Shown: positions 11,760-24,576 of the stretch, piece after piece
Layout of the letters: the number at the start of each line of letters is the position of its first letter
Numbering within the stretch: the first letter of the stretch is position 1
Assembly: GCF_002865645.1 (NCBI RefSeq)
Contig: NW_020194628.1
Coordinates: forward strand, 434,001-498,000
Reading direction: 5' to 3'
Length of the DNA stretch: 64,000 nucleotides
Source of the DNA: Hyaloscypha bicolor E
Taxonomy: Eukaryota > Ascomycota > Leotiomycetes > Helotiales > Hyaloscyphaceae
Notes under the pieces: generated by a model
Databases searched by the model: none
What the model saw: only the letters and a program-made list of their open reading frames with translations
Told to the model about the DNA's origin: nothing
Made by a program: the position numbers and the translations under genes

Positions 11760-14700
11760 TCACACGTCGTATCCTGAAATGATTCCGGACTGTAACAAGT
11801 TTGCTGTATTAGATCGAACTTTGAATTTGGTCACGTCAGCGAACATTTTCTCTTCAAATCGGAATGTCTTAGAAGGAACGTGTTAGAAGGAACGACTTAC
11901 ATCTCGTTTGACGAAAGTGTGTTTCTGATTTAAACTCACATCGAAGAGCGTGCTAAGCAAGCGAGGATGATTAGCACATGTGTTCTGGGTTTGAGGAATT
12001 GGGAGGGGAGTGGCTGGAGCATAAGGGCTAATGTATGGGTGCTTGGAGATGGAGAATTCAGACTCACGGAGCGTTGACAGCTGCAGATAATTCAATTCCA
12101 GCGTTGGCCCCGTAGCAGACATTTGCGGTCTGGGTAGTTCCCACCCCCGCGGAGCCGTAGAGTGTGGCGTAGGTGTCGAGTTCGAGGTCGATCTGCGGGA
12201 TTAAAGATTAGTTTCAAGATTACAGTGAGCATTCTGGAGGGGTAGAAGCAAATAGGTGTGTTGATCGAATCAAGGACTCAAGGAGACTTACAGAGGCGCT
12301 GGGGACATTGAGACTGGGGTTGAATACGATGCCAAGTTGGATCAGGGGTTTTCTGAGATGTCAGTGAGTATTTGGTTTCATTAGGGTGTGAAGGAAATGG
12401 AAGAATGATTCTTACACCCAAGCAGTAATGTCACCACTAGCGGATAAATCGGCGTAGAAGGACGTGGAGCTATTCCCAGAAGAGGTCTCAGGAACTTCAC
12501 CGTCCGCTGGGACGCCAGACATGATGTCGTTTTTGGTATTTGGGTAGCGTTGAGTATAGTCCCATGAAGCAACATTGAAGTTGACGTTTGCTTTGCTGTG
12601 AAGGGTTAGATTGGGTTTGGTCTATGCTGGAAATTCAAAGGGGACCTACGTGTGGACACTCATCTGTCCGGTGAGTTCCTGCATTCATAGTGTTAGTTAT
12701 GAATCTCGTGAAAGAAGACAACATCACAGGCCATATTTACCATTCCAATCCTGAAGGTGGGGCCTATAGTGACAAGACCTGGAATATTTAATGCTGAGCC
12801 AAAGTTCTGGGTGCCGAAGACTTCTGCCGTTCCAGTTGAGAACTGGATTGTCCGAAAGCCTCAAATCCCAATTCCACATCTATACTGCCTTTGTTACGGA
12901 ACGTGACATGGGATTCGCTCCAACTATTTAAATCTCCCATATTTCCCTATAGTCTCATTAGCCTCTATAATATCGACACAGATCCGCTACTTACAATGAG
13001 AGTCAGAGTCGCTGATGTCTCAACGTCAATGCCTAGCTGAGTCCATGCTGCGAAGTAGGCGTTTACGGGCAGTCCTTGAAACGTGCACTTGAGGTTTTCA
13101 TTGAACAAGAAGTAGGTGAAGGTATCCTTGTAGGTCAGTCTGGCCAACTCATACTCTTCATCGATGTCATATTGGCCAGTGAGCCAATCTGCCAAATTTG
13201 CTGAGAACCACCTCTTGTGGAGGATATGAAGCTCATGATCTGGGGTTCGTCTTTGTTCTTCCTTGAATGTATGGTGGAGATACCTCTTCCAAGAGCCACC
13301 GTGCAAAGTTTCTACTTCTGTGATGATCTCTCGCTTCCGCGTGGGCGTTGTGCCGGGAGCAGCGTCAACTATCTTCCTCCAGTAGCCTCCCACGGAAGAA
13401 TAGTCAATACGCACGAGAACATTGGAGTTGCCTCTTCGTTGCAAGGGTGAAAAGTCGAAGTCAAAGGTGAAGTCATAAACGGTATGACTGAAAACGCCGC
13501 GACTCATCAACCGATGGCGGAGATCTGACGGAAGGGTTTTGTTGACTGCTGGCTCGAGACTCACAGCCATGGCATAATGACCGGCACCACATCCTTCTGG
13601 CAGCTCAACAATCGCCTCGGCAACACCTCTACCAAGATAGATGTCACCACAGTTGCTGTTCGGAGAAGTATCGGTGCAAACGGCTTTGACGGTCTGGCGA
13701 CCCTCGTGCTTCTCTGTCGGACAGTCATATAGTTCCCAATGGCTGCCATCACGTTTGTCAAAGGTGCTGAGTTCTGACTGTGGACCGGACATTATGGCCC
13801 ATCCAAACCCATCCGCATCTGGATCTTGGCTGCTCCCACTTCCTGGATCCGGGCCAACTTCGAGGTCAAAACTCTGTTTGTCAGTAGAGGGCCCTGGAGT
13901 CGGGAATATCCAACTGATGGATATTAGACTGAGTAAATGACTAAGGTGGTTCCTGATACTGACTCGAGTGGTGCTGGGAGTGTTTGAGAGTAGATCGTCA
14001 GAGATCCAGCCTCGCAGCATAGTTGTTGGGGAGTGTTATCGGTGCTCCAGTGCCAACCATTCTCTGTCCAAAACCAGTTTGTTGTCGATGTACATTCGGT
14101 CCCACCCCCTTCCCAGGACGTGCCCATGGGGACAGTGTTCTGTGGACATTGTGTTGGATTTTTGCAGTCCGCCCAACTGCAATCAGCAGGATACCCCTCA
14201 TCACAACACCACGGCATCCAACCACCAGTAGTGCAACTGCCTGTATAAAGTTACTCCCAGTGCTGATATGATAAATTTATACTACTCACCTGCCGAGAAT
14301 GTCACAAAATTCCTTCCGGCAGGACAAGCGGTATTTGGATCGATTGGTGCTAGGAGGCACGATCCTGTCACAGGGCCACAAGCTTGCTACGCGGTTTCGG
14401 ACTATTACGAGCAACGATTAGATGACCACGTATAAACGGAGGAGAAACTCACCGTTTTGCAGCAGTACTTTGCTTCCGTGCCAAAAAAACAGGCTGCATC
14501 TCCGTTGCCGTTGGTGTTTGGTGTGTAGTACCAATCATTTTCGACGATGAGAACTTCGTCACTCATACAACCTTGATCACAAATCAAAGGTATAATGTCG
14601 GCTGAGGAGTACTGTTAGTCATAAGACGCTCAAACACAGTGGCCTTGCACCTACCTCCACGCCATGTACATATATTTGGATTCGGAGTGTTTGTATTTGG

Positions 14701-15404
14701 GCAACAAACCTGTCGATACATACCCTGTTGATCGCATCTGATCTGATGTCCGACGGCTTGGTAAGGTCCAGTACAACCTGGTGTTGGACTACATTCACCG
14801 AGGAAGCAAGCTCCTGATCCTCGAGTATAATTCGTAAAATCATTGAGTCCAACACCGTCTTGTTGTTTGAATGCGCCAAGACCGCCTTTCGAATACAAAA
14901 CTGCATTCAGTGCGTCATGATTCATGTCGTCAAGATCTAGCGCCCATATGAAGATACCAAGAAGTCCATTTTGATTGGCATAATCCACTTTATTCTTTAG
15001 GGACCGGGCATCGTCGAAAGATACCCACTGATCCTGGTTCCATGAGAAGTAATTCACGCCAGCAATTTCATCATAGTAGGTCGTCAGTTGATACATACTC
15101 AAAGTTGTCTCGATCTCATCATAAGACAGGATCCCAGCAGTTCCCGTGCAACTGCCGGCAATGCCTATATATGGTATAAGCAGGGAAGTTTTCATGAAGT
15201 TTCACGAGCCAGGCAGGAGCCGAGCCCGCAAACAAACTTAAAAATTGAGAATGAAAGGGCAAAAAGTAACGAACCTGGATCACTGAATGGACAGCCGGGA
15301 GATGAGCAGGATGGATCCGATAGAGTGTATGATCGCCCGTAGAACCCGAGACCCAAATTTACCTTGTTAGCCGGAACGTTGTTTCGCCAAAGGAGATCCA
15401 GAGC
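11760..15404 (-). pseudogene. GH18 chitinase, 3' part (downstream of the TIR insertion)
   Basis: This is the C-terminal two-thirds of a multi-exon chitinase whose 5' part lies at 24577-26119. The first segment reads DLLWRNNVPANKVNLGLGFY and GRSYTL, a conserved GH18 barrel strand. Next comes IWALDLDD, the substrate-binding Trp strand near the barrel's C-terminus. Several Cys-rich exons follow (QVCCPN, KYCCKT, MPWCCDEGY, QQLCCEAG). Then a long region of about 350 residues (12965-13960) has no catalytic motif. Final small exons end at a TGA at 11760-11762 after FDVSLNQKHTFVKRD. The architecture matches the long fungal subgroup-C, killer-toxin-like chitinases. The frame joins cleanly to the 5' part if the inserted element and one copy of its 5-bp duplication are removed. 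Exon borders here are my reading and approximate. Confidence 0.85.
15400..15404. repeat. 5-bp target-site duplication AGAGC, left copy
   Basis: AGAGC lies immediately outside the left terminal inverted repeat and is repeated at 24572-24576. Removing one copy with the element restores the chitinase frame across the junction. Confidence 0.85.
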
Positions 15405-15490
15405 TACTGAGGCCATTAGCGGGCTAGCGGACAAATCCGAGAAGCGAAAAGTGATTTTCTGATTTTCTGATTTTCGCGCCCACACCCCCC
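15405..15490 (+). repeat. left terminal inverted repeat of the 9.17-kb element
   Basis: Inverted match to 24480-24571, not RIP-mutated. It includes the block CTAGCGGACAAATCCGAGAA and then three short direct repeats of GATTTTCT type. Confidence 0.9.
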
Positions 15491-18400
15491 CTAAAAAAAA
15501 AAAGGTACAGCATATACGCCTTATTCTCGACTACTCCTAACCCCCCCTTAGCTTGCATAGTCCATAAGGCAAATCCTATAGATTATAAGGCATATCTCCA
15601 TCTCCCTTACTCTCTATATTCTCCGTACTGCCTATATTACTCGAATTATCTATATCTCCTTTATTCCCTTCTCCTCTAGTATCCTTACCCTCCTCTACTA
15701 TAATCTCCTTCCCTATTACCTTCTGACCTTATATCTGTCTTTATACTCGCTTTCTATATCTTATAGGTAGTTAAGGCTTTGGTATAAAGGGTTTTATAGA
15801 TATAGAGTAAGGCTTTCCAGACTTAGTAGGATTAGTATTAAGTTAATGAAAAGTATAGACTTTACTATTATTATTATATCTATAATTTGTATAAGTACTA
15901 TCGAATTCGCCTTCTATAACTATATAGTATTTAAAAGGGCCCCTCGGTCTTTTCTTATTACTATAAGTAGTATAAGCTTGAGAGGATTTGGTTCCGCAAG
16001 TATATACTAAGCTTGCCTCTAGATTTGCCTTGCCTTTCTCTAATTCCTTTAGCTCCCTGCTCTAGTATAGCTCTATCTCTCTAACTTTAGCCTTATTATT
16101 AATTTGCTTTCTACTTTAGTAATATTATCGGATAGTATAAGGAGATTAAAGTATTATTATAGAGAAGGAAGAGGAGATTATATATAAGGAGGAGGTTAAG
16201 AAGTAGAAGGGTTTATTAGTTAAACGTATTAACGGGAGAGGATATTATAGACTAAGTCTGGATTATTAGAAGGTATATTATAAATATTATCTTTCTGCTT
16301 ATTTATAGCTTTATTACCTTTTCTACTACTTTTGCTTTTACTAGAACCGCTACCTAAAGCCATATTTAATATGTTTTTAATAAAGAAAAGCTTTAATAAT
16401 AGTATTATATATTAGAATTAAAGTTATTTTCGGAAAGAGATTAAGATTAAGGTTAAGGCTAAGATTAAAGCTAGTATAGCTATATCTTTATTATTTACTT
16501 TTAGGATATAAAGATATATATTTAATATAATTATTTAAATCCAAATAAATTTATAATAAATAATACCTAAAAATAGAAATATTAGTATTTAATAGCCCTA
16601 GATTAAATATATTTAAATATTAAAAAAATTATAATTTTAGGTATTATAATTATAAAAATAAAGATATAAATATTCTTTTTCTTATTAACTCGCAAAAGCT
16701 AAGATATACTAATAATAATTAAACTATACTTGACCCATATAATTAGCTAATTTACTTTACTAATTATAAATAATTCAAGGTAATTTAAATTTCCTTAAAT
16801 CTCTATATATAGCTTATTATATAAACTTCTATATCTCTATATTTAGTAATACTATAATTATAATTTTTTAGATAAGAAGAATTCCCTTATTCTAGTATAT
16901 ATAATTATATTTATTTCTTATTTTTCGAATATATAGTTATTAAATTAGAAAGGCTTAAGAATTCTAAATAATACTTTCTTCTAAGAGATATATATTCTTA
17001 ATAAATAGTAAAAGTAAATATGGAATTATATAATAATATAACTATCCTATACTAATAACTTTATTTTCTATAAAACTATAACTCTATTCTATTTTTACTC
17101 TAAAACCTCTATTCTTTTTCTATATTTTTTCGACTTTACTATTAATACTAAGAGCTTCTATCCTCTACTAATACTTTCTCTATTAATACCTTTATTAATA
17201 TCTTTATTAATATCTCTATTAATACTAAGAGCTAGTATCTAATTACCTTATAACCTTCCTCTCCTCCTCTAAACCCTTCCTTATTCCTTTTCTAAACCCC
17301 TCTTTCTTATTCCTTCTCCTTTAATACTTCTACTAATAATACCAAAAGCTAGTACCTAATTACTATTTCCGAATTACTTTTATCTAGAACTCCTATACTA
17401 TAAGTTTTTAATCTACTTGCTCCTTAGAAAGCTAAATTTTAGATCCCTCCTTTCTTTTTCTAATATCTCCTTCTCTCCTTTTCTAATACCTCTTATACCT
17501 TTGGGTTCTTTAGGAGTATCCTTTCTCGAACTTCCAAAAAAGAGGCTAACTCCTATTTAGATCCCTCCGAACTTTAATACCTCCTCTCCTCCTTTAATAC
17601 TTATAAAAGCCTTTGGACTATTACTAAGTACCCCTATTCTTTATCTTGAAATATATACTAACTTATTCTTATAAGAAATAGCCCTTTTCCCTCTAATCTC
17701 GACTTTTTTAATATATACTTCTCGCCTTTGGGCTATTTAGATATTTCTCTATTCGCTTTTATAAAATATATACTAATCTTACTTTTTAGTTCTCCTTATC
17801 TTACCTCTTCTTTAATATTACCGTATATATACCTAGTTAGTACTAGTTCTTATAATCTATAGTTAGGCTTTTTATTTATTAAATACCCTAGTATTTTGTT
17901 TTACTTTTGCTTTATATATTTTATTTTATATACTTTACTTTCCTTTTATTATAGGTTAGGACTCAAATAGTATTTACTTTAAATATTTATACTTTCGGGT
18001 ATATAAGACTCTTATAGATCTTTCGGGATTATAAACTAGCCTATTTTAGTTCGGGAAAGCTTTCTTAAAAGTATTCTAGGAATTATAGTATTTATTATAA
18101 CTTCTCCTAAAGATTAATATAGTATAGGTATTTCTGGTCTATTTTCTCTCTATAGAATAAACTATTATCCTAAGTTTATATAAAAGTCCTAATTATTTCT
18201 TGAGTTAAAATATAGGTATTTCTTATTCCTATTAAATTAGGTATAAAGAATAGTAGGCACCTTTGGGCTAGACTATAGTACTAGTTAAGTACTAAAACTT
18301 CCTATATTTATCTTATAAACTTATAGTTCGAGATATATTATATTTAATAGGGCTTCTATATCTAATTACTTTATATTATAATAAAACGTTTTAGTATTAT

Positions 18401-21400
18401 AGTTAGAGGAGTTCTGCTTTATAATCTTGTCTATTACTTATAGATTTTCTAGCTAATAAGTCTTAGCTAATAGCTAAGAAACTTATTAGCTATTTTATCT
18501 AAAGCCTCTGGAAGCGGGAAGTTACCTTAATAAAGATTTAGTATTAAAAATAGATTTAACTAATTAATCCAAATAAGGAATTTATAGCAGGAATCTCTAT
18601 ATATAGGTAATTCCATATAATAAACTCAAGTCCCTATCTCTGGTTATATAAGTAAGCCATATAAGAAACTCTTTCTGGCCTATTAAAATAGTTTCTATCC
18701 CTGGTTATATAAGTTATAATATATAATAAACTTAAATTTTTCTTGAATTATTTTTAGAAAAATTAGTAAGCTTTTCTAGATAGACTTATTAAGGCTTTAA
18801 TTTTTAAAGATATTAGTGTAGCCTTTTTATTTCTTTCTTAGGTAATAGTTCGGCTTTTAGGAATCATATATAAATATTAGAATAAATAAGGAAATATACT
18901 ATATATATTTTCTGGATAGATTAGAATAGAATCTATAGAATTCCCGTAATATTTTTATTAAATCTATAGTACTAGCTAGCAAAAACTTTAATAACCTTAA
19001 TAAGACTTGAATTACAAGCCTGGCCCTTAGATTTCTTACTTAATTTAAAGGTTAAGTAGTCTATAATAAATTACTTATTATAGAATATATTATACTCTTT
19101 TCCTAAAGAATACCGGGTATTAGTAATAATCCGGAAGCCCTAAAGCCCTTAAGACTTTTTATAAGTTTCGGGCTTTAGGGCTTTTCTATAGCTAGCTAAT
19201 TATATAAAGTTATATAACTATACGGGTCCGGTATTAATATAAAGCAATTAGTAACTTTATATATAAATATAGTATGGTTTTTAGTATAGCTAGTCTAATA
19301 TATTATATATTTATATATAAATACTTATAATTTTATTATTATAATATAATATATCCTTAATATAAAAATTCCTTTATAACCCTAGACTTTTAGGAGCCTC
19401 CTCTATACTAAAGGTAAAGTATATAATACTATTTAGGTATTAAACTTAAAAGGTAAAGAATTATAAAGGCCCTAATAATTATAAGACTTTATAAACTTGA
19501 GTAAATTTAAGTATTATAAAAGCATTAAATTTAGTAGCCTGACTTTTAAATTATATAAGAACTAATTAAAGAGTATTATTTTAAAATATTAATTATAAAT
19601 TCCAAGTATATATATATCCGTAAGGAAATAAGACCCAAAATAGTACTAAGCTAATTATAAGATATAAGAAAAAGTATATTAGATATTAGGCCTATTTTTT
19701 CTTAACTACCTTAACCTCGGCAGATATTCATATATAATTTATTAGACCTTATATAATGGGTTTGCTTAGGAGAAATAAGATTAATTAGCCTAGAGAGTTT
19801 AATAATAATAATTAGACTTCTATCCGAAGTAATAGGCGAAGTACTAATAGTAGCCCGGATACCTTGGGTTTTACTTATAAAGCTAAAGATATTATACCCG
19901 TTAATTCTCTATATCTAATAAGGAAGAGAAATAGTATATTTATATCTCTAATATATCTATTACTATAGAGTAATACTTATATAGTCCATAAGATTAACTA
20001 TAGTTCCTTTTACTAGAAAAGAGGATAGTAAAATTAAAGGAGGATCTAATAGCCTATTACTATTATTATTATTATTACTATTAGGATTAGCTTTAGTAAT
20101 ACTTTTAGTAGTACTTTCCGTATTATCTTATAATTCCCAGAGGTTAGTAAATAAAGAAGAATCCTAATATATATAAGTTAATTAAATCTAAAAACAAAAA
20201 AGGGTCTATAGAAGAAATAAAGAATAGGAGCCAGAATTAAAGGAAAGAATTATATATATACCTTTATTTACTTACTAGTTTATTAGATTCTTCTTTACTC
20301 TTAAAGTCTTATACCTATACTAGCAGGTAATACTTTTCTGGGCTCTCTGGGCCTCCTTAGTCTATTATTTAATCTTTTTAAGTTATTATATTTTCTGAGT
20401 ATTTTCTAGCTTTTTATAAGTAATTTTAAGACAGAGATCTTTATATAAAGTCTTTTTCTAAGCATTTTCTAGCTCTTTATAAGTAATTTTAAAACGAATA
20501 TCTTTATATAGAGTTTTATTCTGGTATAAAATAAGGAAAATTATCTAGATATCTTTAGGGCCCAGATATATACTATAGCAGGAAAGATTAAAGATAGTTT
20601 GGATAGAATCTGGCAAGACTATAAGTTCCTAGGCTCTTTTACTATTAGGACTAGTATAAAATACTAGTTTATTTATATTATTAATAAATTAATAATAGTA
20701 GATAGGTCTACTAATATAGAAAGAGAAGTAAGAGAATAGCTACTAAGAAACTATATTAGAAAGGATAGAAAAGACTTAATTATTTATTTTAAATTAAAAG
20801 CTACCTATTAAAAAATATCTATTAGAATTTATATAGAGAATCTAGTAAAAGAAATAGGAGAAAACTTACTATTAACTTCTTTAGAAAGTTAGATAGTTCT
20901 TTACTTAGCTCTCTAATTCTTTATATTATTAAATACCTACTTATAGAGAACTAGCTATAAAACTATAGTCTATAATTCTATAAGACTAGATCCAGTTATA
21001 TTTTAATTTATAAGACCTTAAAAGGCTTCAGGTAGCCTATTACTAGTATAAGGAGCTATGGCCTGGGTAGTAGCCTAAGTAACTCTTATATTTATAGTCC
21101 ATTAAGCTTATATAATAGTATAAGTATTACTAAAAGAATAGTTAGGTCAAGTAATATAGCTTATAATAAAAGGAAATATAAAAGGGAGTAATTATAGGGC
21201 TATTAGAATAGGAGAAGCCTGGGGTAAAGCAGAACTAATACCTGGCGGCTATATAATAATAGTAACTAGAGGAATAGATATAGTAGATATTCCTAGAAGA
21301 AAAGATATAAAATAAGAATACTAAGAAAAGCTAGAGATCTAAAGTATTCCAGGTATAAAAAGAAAAATAGATACGAACGGAATTCCAGAACTATAAGGTT

Positions 21401-23597
21401 TAAGTTTACTAGTATTACTACTCTGGATAAGTAAAGCAGCGGCTTCTATATTATATTTATTATTAGTAGATTAATAGAACTCATAATATTAGATATTACT
21501 ATACTAGTATTCGGCTATAGGATATATAGTATTAGGGCAGGTTTTGAGAAATAGTAGTACTATTTTAAGAGATAAGAATTTAAAGGTATAGAATATTTAT
21601 ATAGTAGATAAACTTAATAATTCTATTAGTATTACTCTCAAAAGTAAAAAGGGGGTTTTAAAAATAATATATTTAATAATAAATAATACCTATTTTAATA
21701 TATCTAGTTATTTCGTAACTAGCTCATTTAACTATTTCATATTATTAGAAGTATTACTAATAAAGGGCCATTTCTGGGTAAAGTCCTGGACTATTAGGAA
21801 CTATACGGGTATTTTTCTGGCCTATATATTATTTATATACTCTATATTTATTAGAATAACTTACTTAAGGATCCTATTCCGTATAATAGTAATATTATAT
21901 CTACTAGTTAGCTTCTTAGACTCTTCTAATATTAGCAGCTGCCCTGAGGCTATATATACCCGGACTATATATTAGAGCTAGTAATAAGCTTAAATATATA
22001 GTCGGTTACCGTTTCTATTAGTATCTCCTATATAAATATTAGTTATATTTATACTATAAGATATAAGCTTCTAATAGTACTACTCTAGTATTTCTCTTAG
22101 TAAAAACTCGTTAATATCTATATTAGTATATAAGTAAACTATTTATATAGAGCTATATAAGGTTATATTATTTATCCCAAACTAAATAATTATTAAGGAT
22201 TATATTATAAAGCTCTATATCTATAGGGCAACCCCAGTACTATATCCTGCCTGGGGGCCTTATATATAGTCTAAATAGCTTACCGGCTACTATATTAGGC
22301 CTAGATCTGTCTTTTCTAATCCTATAGATATTCTATAAGTCTATAAACCTATATATCTCGTTTTGGATCTACTATATATAAAGTACTAGTAAAGTAATCC
22401 GGTCCTATAGGTATTAGTAATTATAACTCCTGGTATAGGCTAGTTCCTGAAAATAGTTCTATATATACTAATCGGAATTAGTTATATAATCTGGTATTAT
22501 AATACTAGACCTAATAGCCTTAATAAAAAGCGGTATAATTATTAGTATCTAATACTTCCTTCTAATAATAGAAAGAATAAGAGGCAGATATAGGGAAACG
22601 GAATTACTTATATACTACTAGTATAACTAGCTCTTCTAAAGCTCTTACTACTAGAATTTAACCTACTAATTCTCGGTGCTTTTCCTAAAAATAAAGTAAT
22701 TCTCTATATATATAACTAACGGATCGGCTATCCGTAAGAATACAAAGTATACTTCGGTAATAAAAGGGAGTTTAGAGCCTCGATTAGCCCTAAAGAAGTA
22801 AGAGTAGTAGCTTATTTAAGTATAAATCTGAAAATACTACTATATAACCAAATAAGTAGTTTAATTAGAGATTCCGATATATACCTAAATAATATTATAT
22901 AAATAAGTATTAATATAAGTATATATCTCGATCCCAAATAGTAATAGCTTATTATATCTATTAATTAACTAAATCTAGTCCGGCCCAGATATAATATATT
23001 CTCCCTTTTTAGACTATATCTATTATATTTATAGTATAATTACCTCGGGATCCAGGAGTTATAATATTATATATAAGCTCTCCTTATAAATAACAAAATA
23101 TATTAGTAAATAAGGCCCTAATCTTCTAAGCTAGGGCAAAATAGTAAAGTATAGAAAGACTAACCGGGTTACTAGTAAACCTTATTAATAGAAGTATATA
23201 TATAAATACTACTATCTATAACCTATAACCCGCCTATTATTTAGCTTACTTTATAGTATTACAAATAGTTACTTGTCCGCCGCTTGCCTATTTATTATAG
23301 TTATATAATAAATAAGATCAAGCTTCCTATATATATGGATAATTCTAGTAATTAAAGCTATATAACCGTAATCCTTAAGATCCTTAAGTATTTCCTTATC
23401 TATATCTCCTAGATAAATACAGGATTATAATCTATATATAAAGAAAAGGCATATCTAATTATTTAAAGTAGCCATATTTAGGATATTCTATTCCTGATAA
23501 GTAGGCGCGGTCGGAACCATATCACGGATTAACTAAAGATTCGCATATAAATTCTTTTAATCTAATTTATATATCTTCTTCTTAATTAATATTTAGT

Positions 23598-23623
23598 AAA
23601 AAAAAAAAAAAAAAAAAAAAAAA
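23598..23623 (+). repeat. 26-base poly-A run
   Basis: An uninterrupted run of 26 A inside the AT-rich core of the 9.17-kb element, followed by CGACATCTC. It could be the tail of a retroposed sequence or an expanded mononucleotide tract. A run of the same length occurs at 56086-56111. Confidence 0.85.
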
Positions 23624-24479
23624 CGACATCTCTACCCTCTAACATAATAGACACGTAATACCTCAAGATACATTAAGGTATATAAACCGAAAATCCTTAA
23701 GATCCTTTAAATATTTACTATATAAATCTATACTCTAGCACAATACCAGTAATTATTAATCCATATAATAAAGAAAAGCCAAATCTATTATTATAAAGTA
23801 CATCATATTTTAGATACTTCTATTCTATATAATTTACCGACGAAACAATATTTACCGCATTAAAACCAAGATGTCATATAAATCTTTAATCCATTTGAGA
23901 TAAATTTCATCTTAAATCTAAATATTTATATAGCCTATTTGTAATAGCTTTATATACCGTAAGGGAGATTTATTAAAAGTTTATAGTATTATTTTAATAA
24001 AATCCACTAAGTTATTTTAATAGGGGATTAAGTTTAGGATATGCTTACTATATAATATACTTTTTAGTAATAATATATAAGTACTAAAAAACTCGAGTAA
24101 TATTACCCCTATATAATTTTATTAATTAATTACTAAAAAAAAATAATAAAGCCGGCTTTCTCAGTTATTTTAATAGTTTAATTTTCTATTTCTAATCTCG
24201 CGAATATTAAGGAAATTATTAAACCCCTATTAATAGCATTTATCCTAGAAGGGCTTATAGCCTGTAGTTACCTGGACTATAGTAATTTATAATAAATATC
24301 TTAATTTTATATTATACTATCCGGCCTTAATTTTGGTATGATTTTATGCGGTAGTATGGGCTCTTACTTTATTAATTAGACAAGCAAGCAGCCTTACTAT
24401 TATTGCGTTAACAACCGAAAGTACGTATGGTGCTATACCCTAATTAGAATTCTGCCTTGGGGAGGAGGAGGGGGGGGGG

Positions 24480-24571
24480 GGGTGTGCGGGGCGCCAGTGC
24501 GAAAATCAGAAAATCAGAAAATCACTTTTCGCTTCTCGGATTTGTCCGCTAGCTAGCTGTGGGCCTCAGTA
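24480..24571 (-). repeat. right terminal inverted repeat of the 9.17-kb element
   Basis: Reverse complement of the left end, keeping normal composition and the same GATTTTCT-type subrepeats. A G-run lies just inside, mirroring the C-run inside the left end. Confidence 0.9.
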
Positions 24572-24576
24572 AGAGC
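24572..24576. repeat. 5-bp target-site duplication AGAGC, right copy
   Basis: Matches 15400-15404. Confidence 0.85.

Larger units (their letters stand above)
15405..24571. mobile_element. 9.17-kb TIR element inserted in the chitinase gene, RIP-degraded core
   Basis: The element starts TACTGAGGCC and ends GGCCTCAGTA. After a diverged spacer of about 20 bases, both ends share a near-perfect inverted repeat (left 15424-15482, right about 24486-24552) with three ATTTTCTG-like subrepeats. The flanks carry AGAGC on both sides. Terminal inverted repeats of this kind indicate a DNA transposon, or a non-autonomous relative. The 5-bp duplication and TACTGAGG ends do not match Tc1/mariner (TA), hAT (8 bp), Mutator (9 bp) or LTR (TG...CA) elements, so I leave the superfamily open. 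The interior is AT-rich with pervasive stops on both strands. Weakly protein-like frames with TAG/TAA in place of Gln/Trp/Arg occur between 19800 and 23600, but no transposase motif is readable. Confidence 0.85.

Noticed and set aside
15405..24571. LTR retrotransposon as the source of the 9.17-kb insertion
   Set aside because: The 5-bp duplication would fit, but the ends are inverted rather than direct repeats and do not start TG or end CA.
15405..24571. Tc1/mariner insertion at TA for the 9.17-kb element
   Set aside because: TA does occur at both element ends, but treating it as the duplication leaves a frame-breaking remnant in the chitinase, whereas AGAGC restores the frame exactly.
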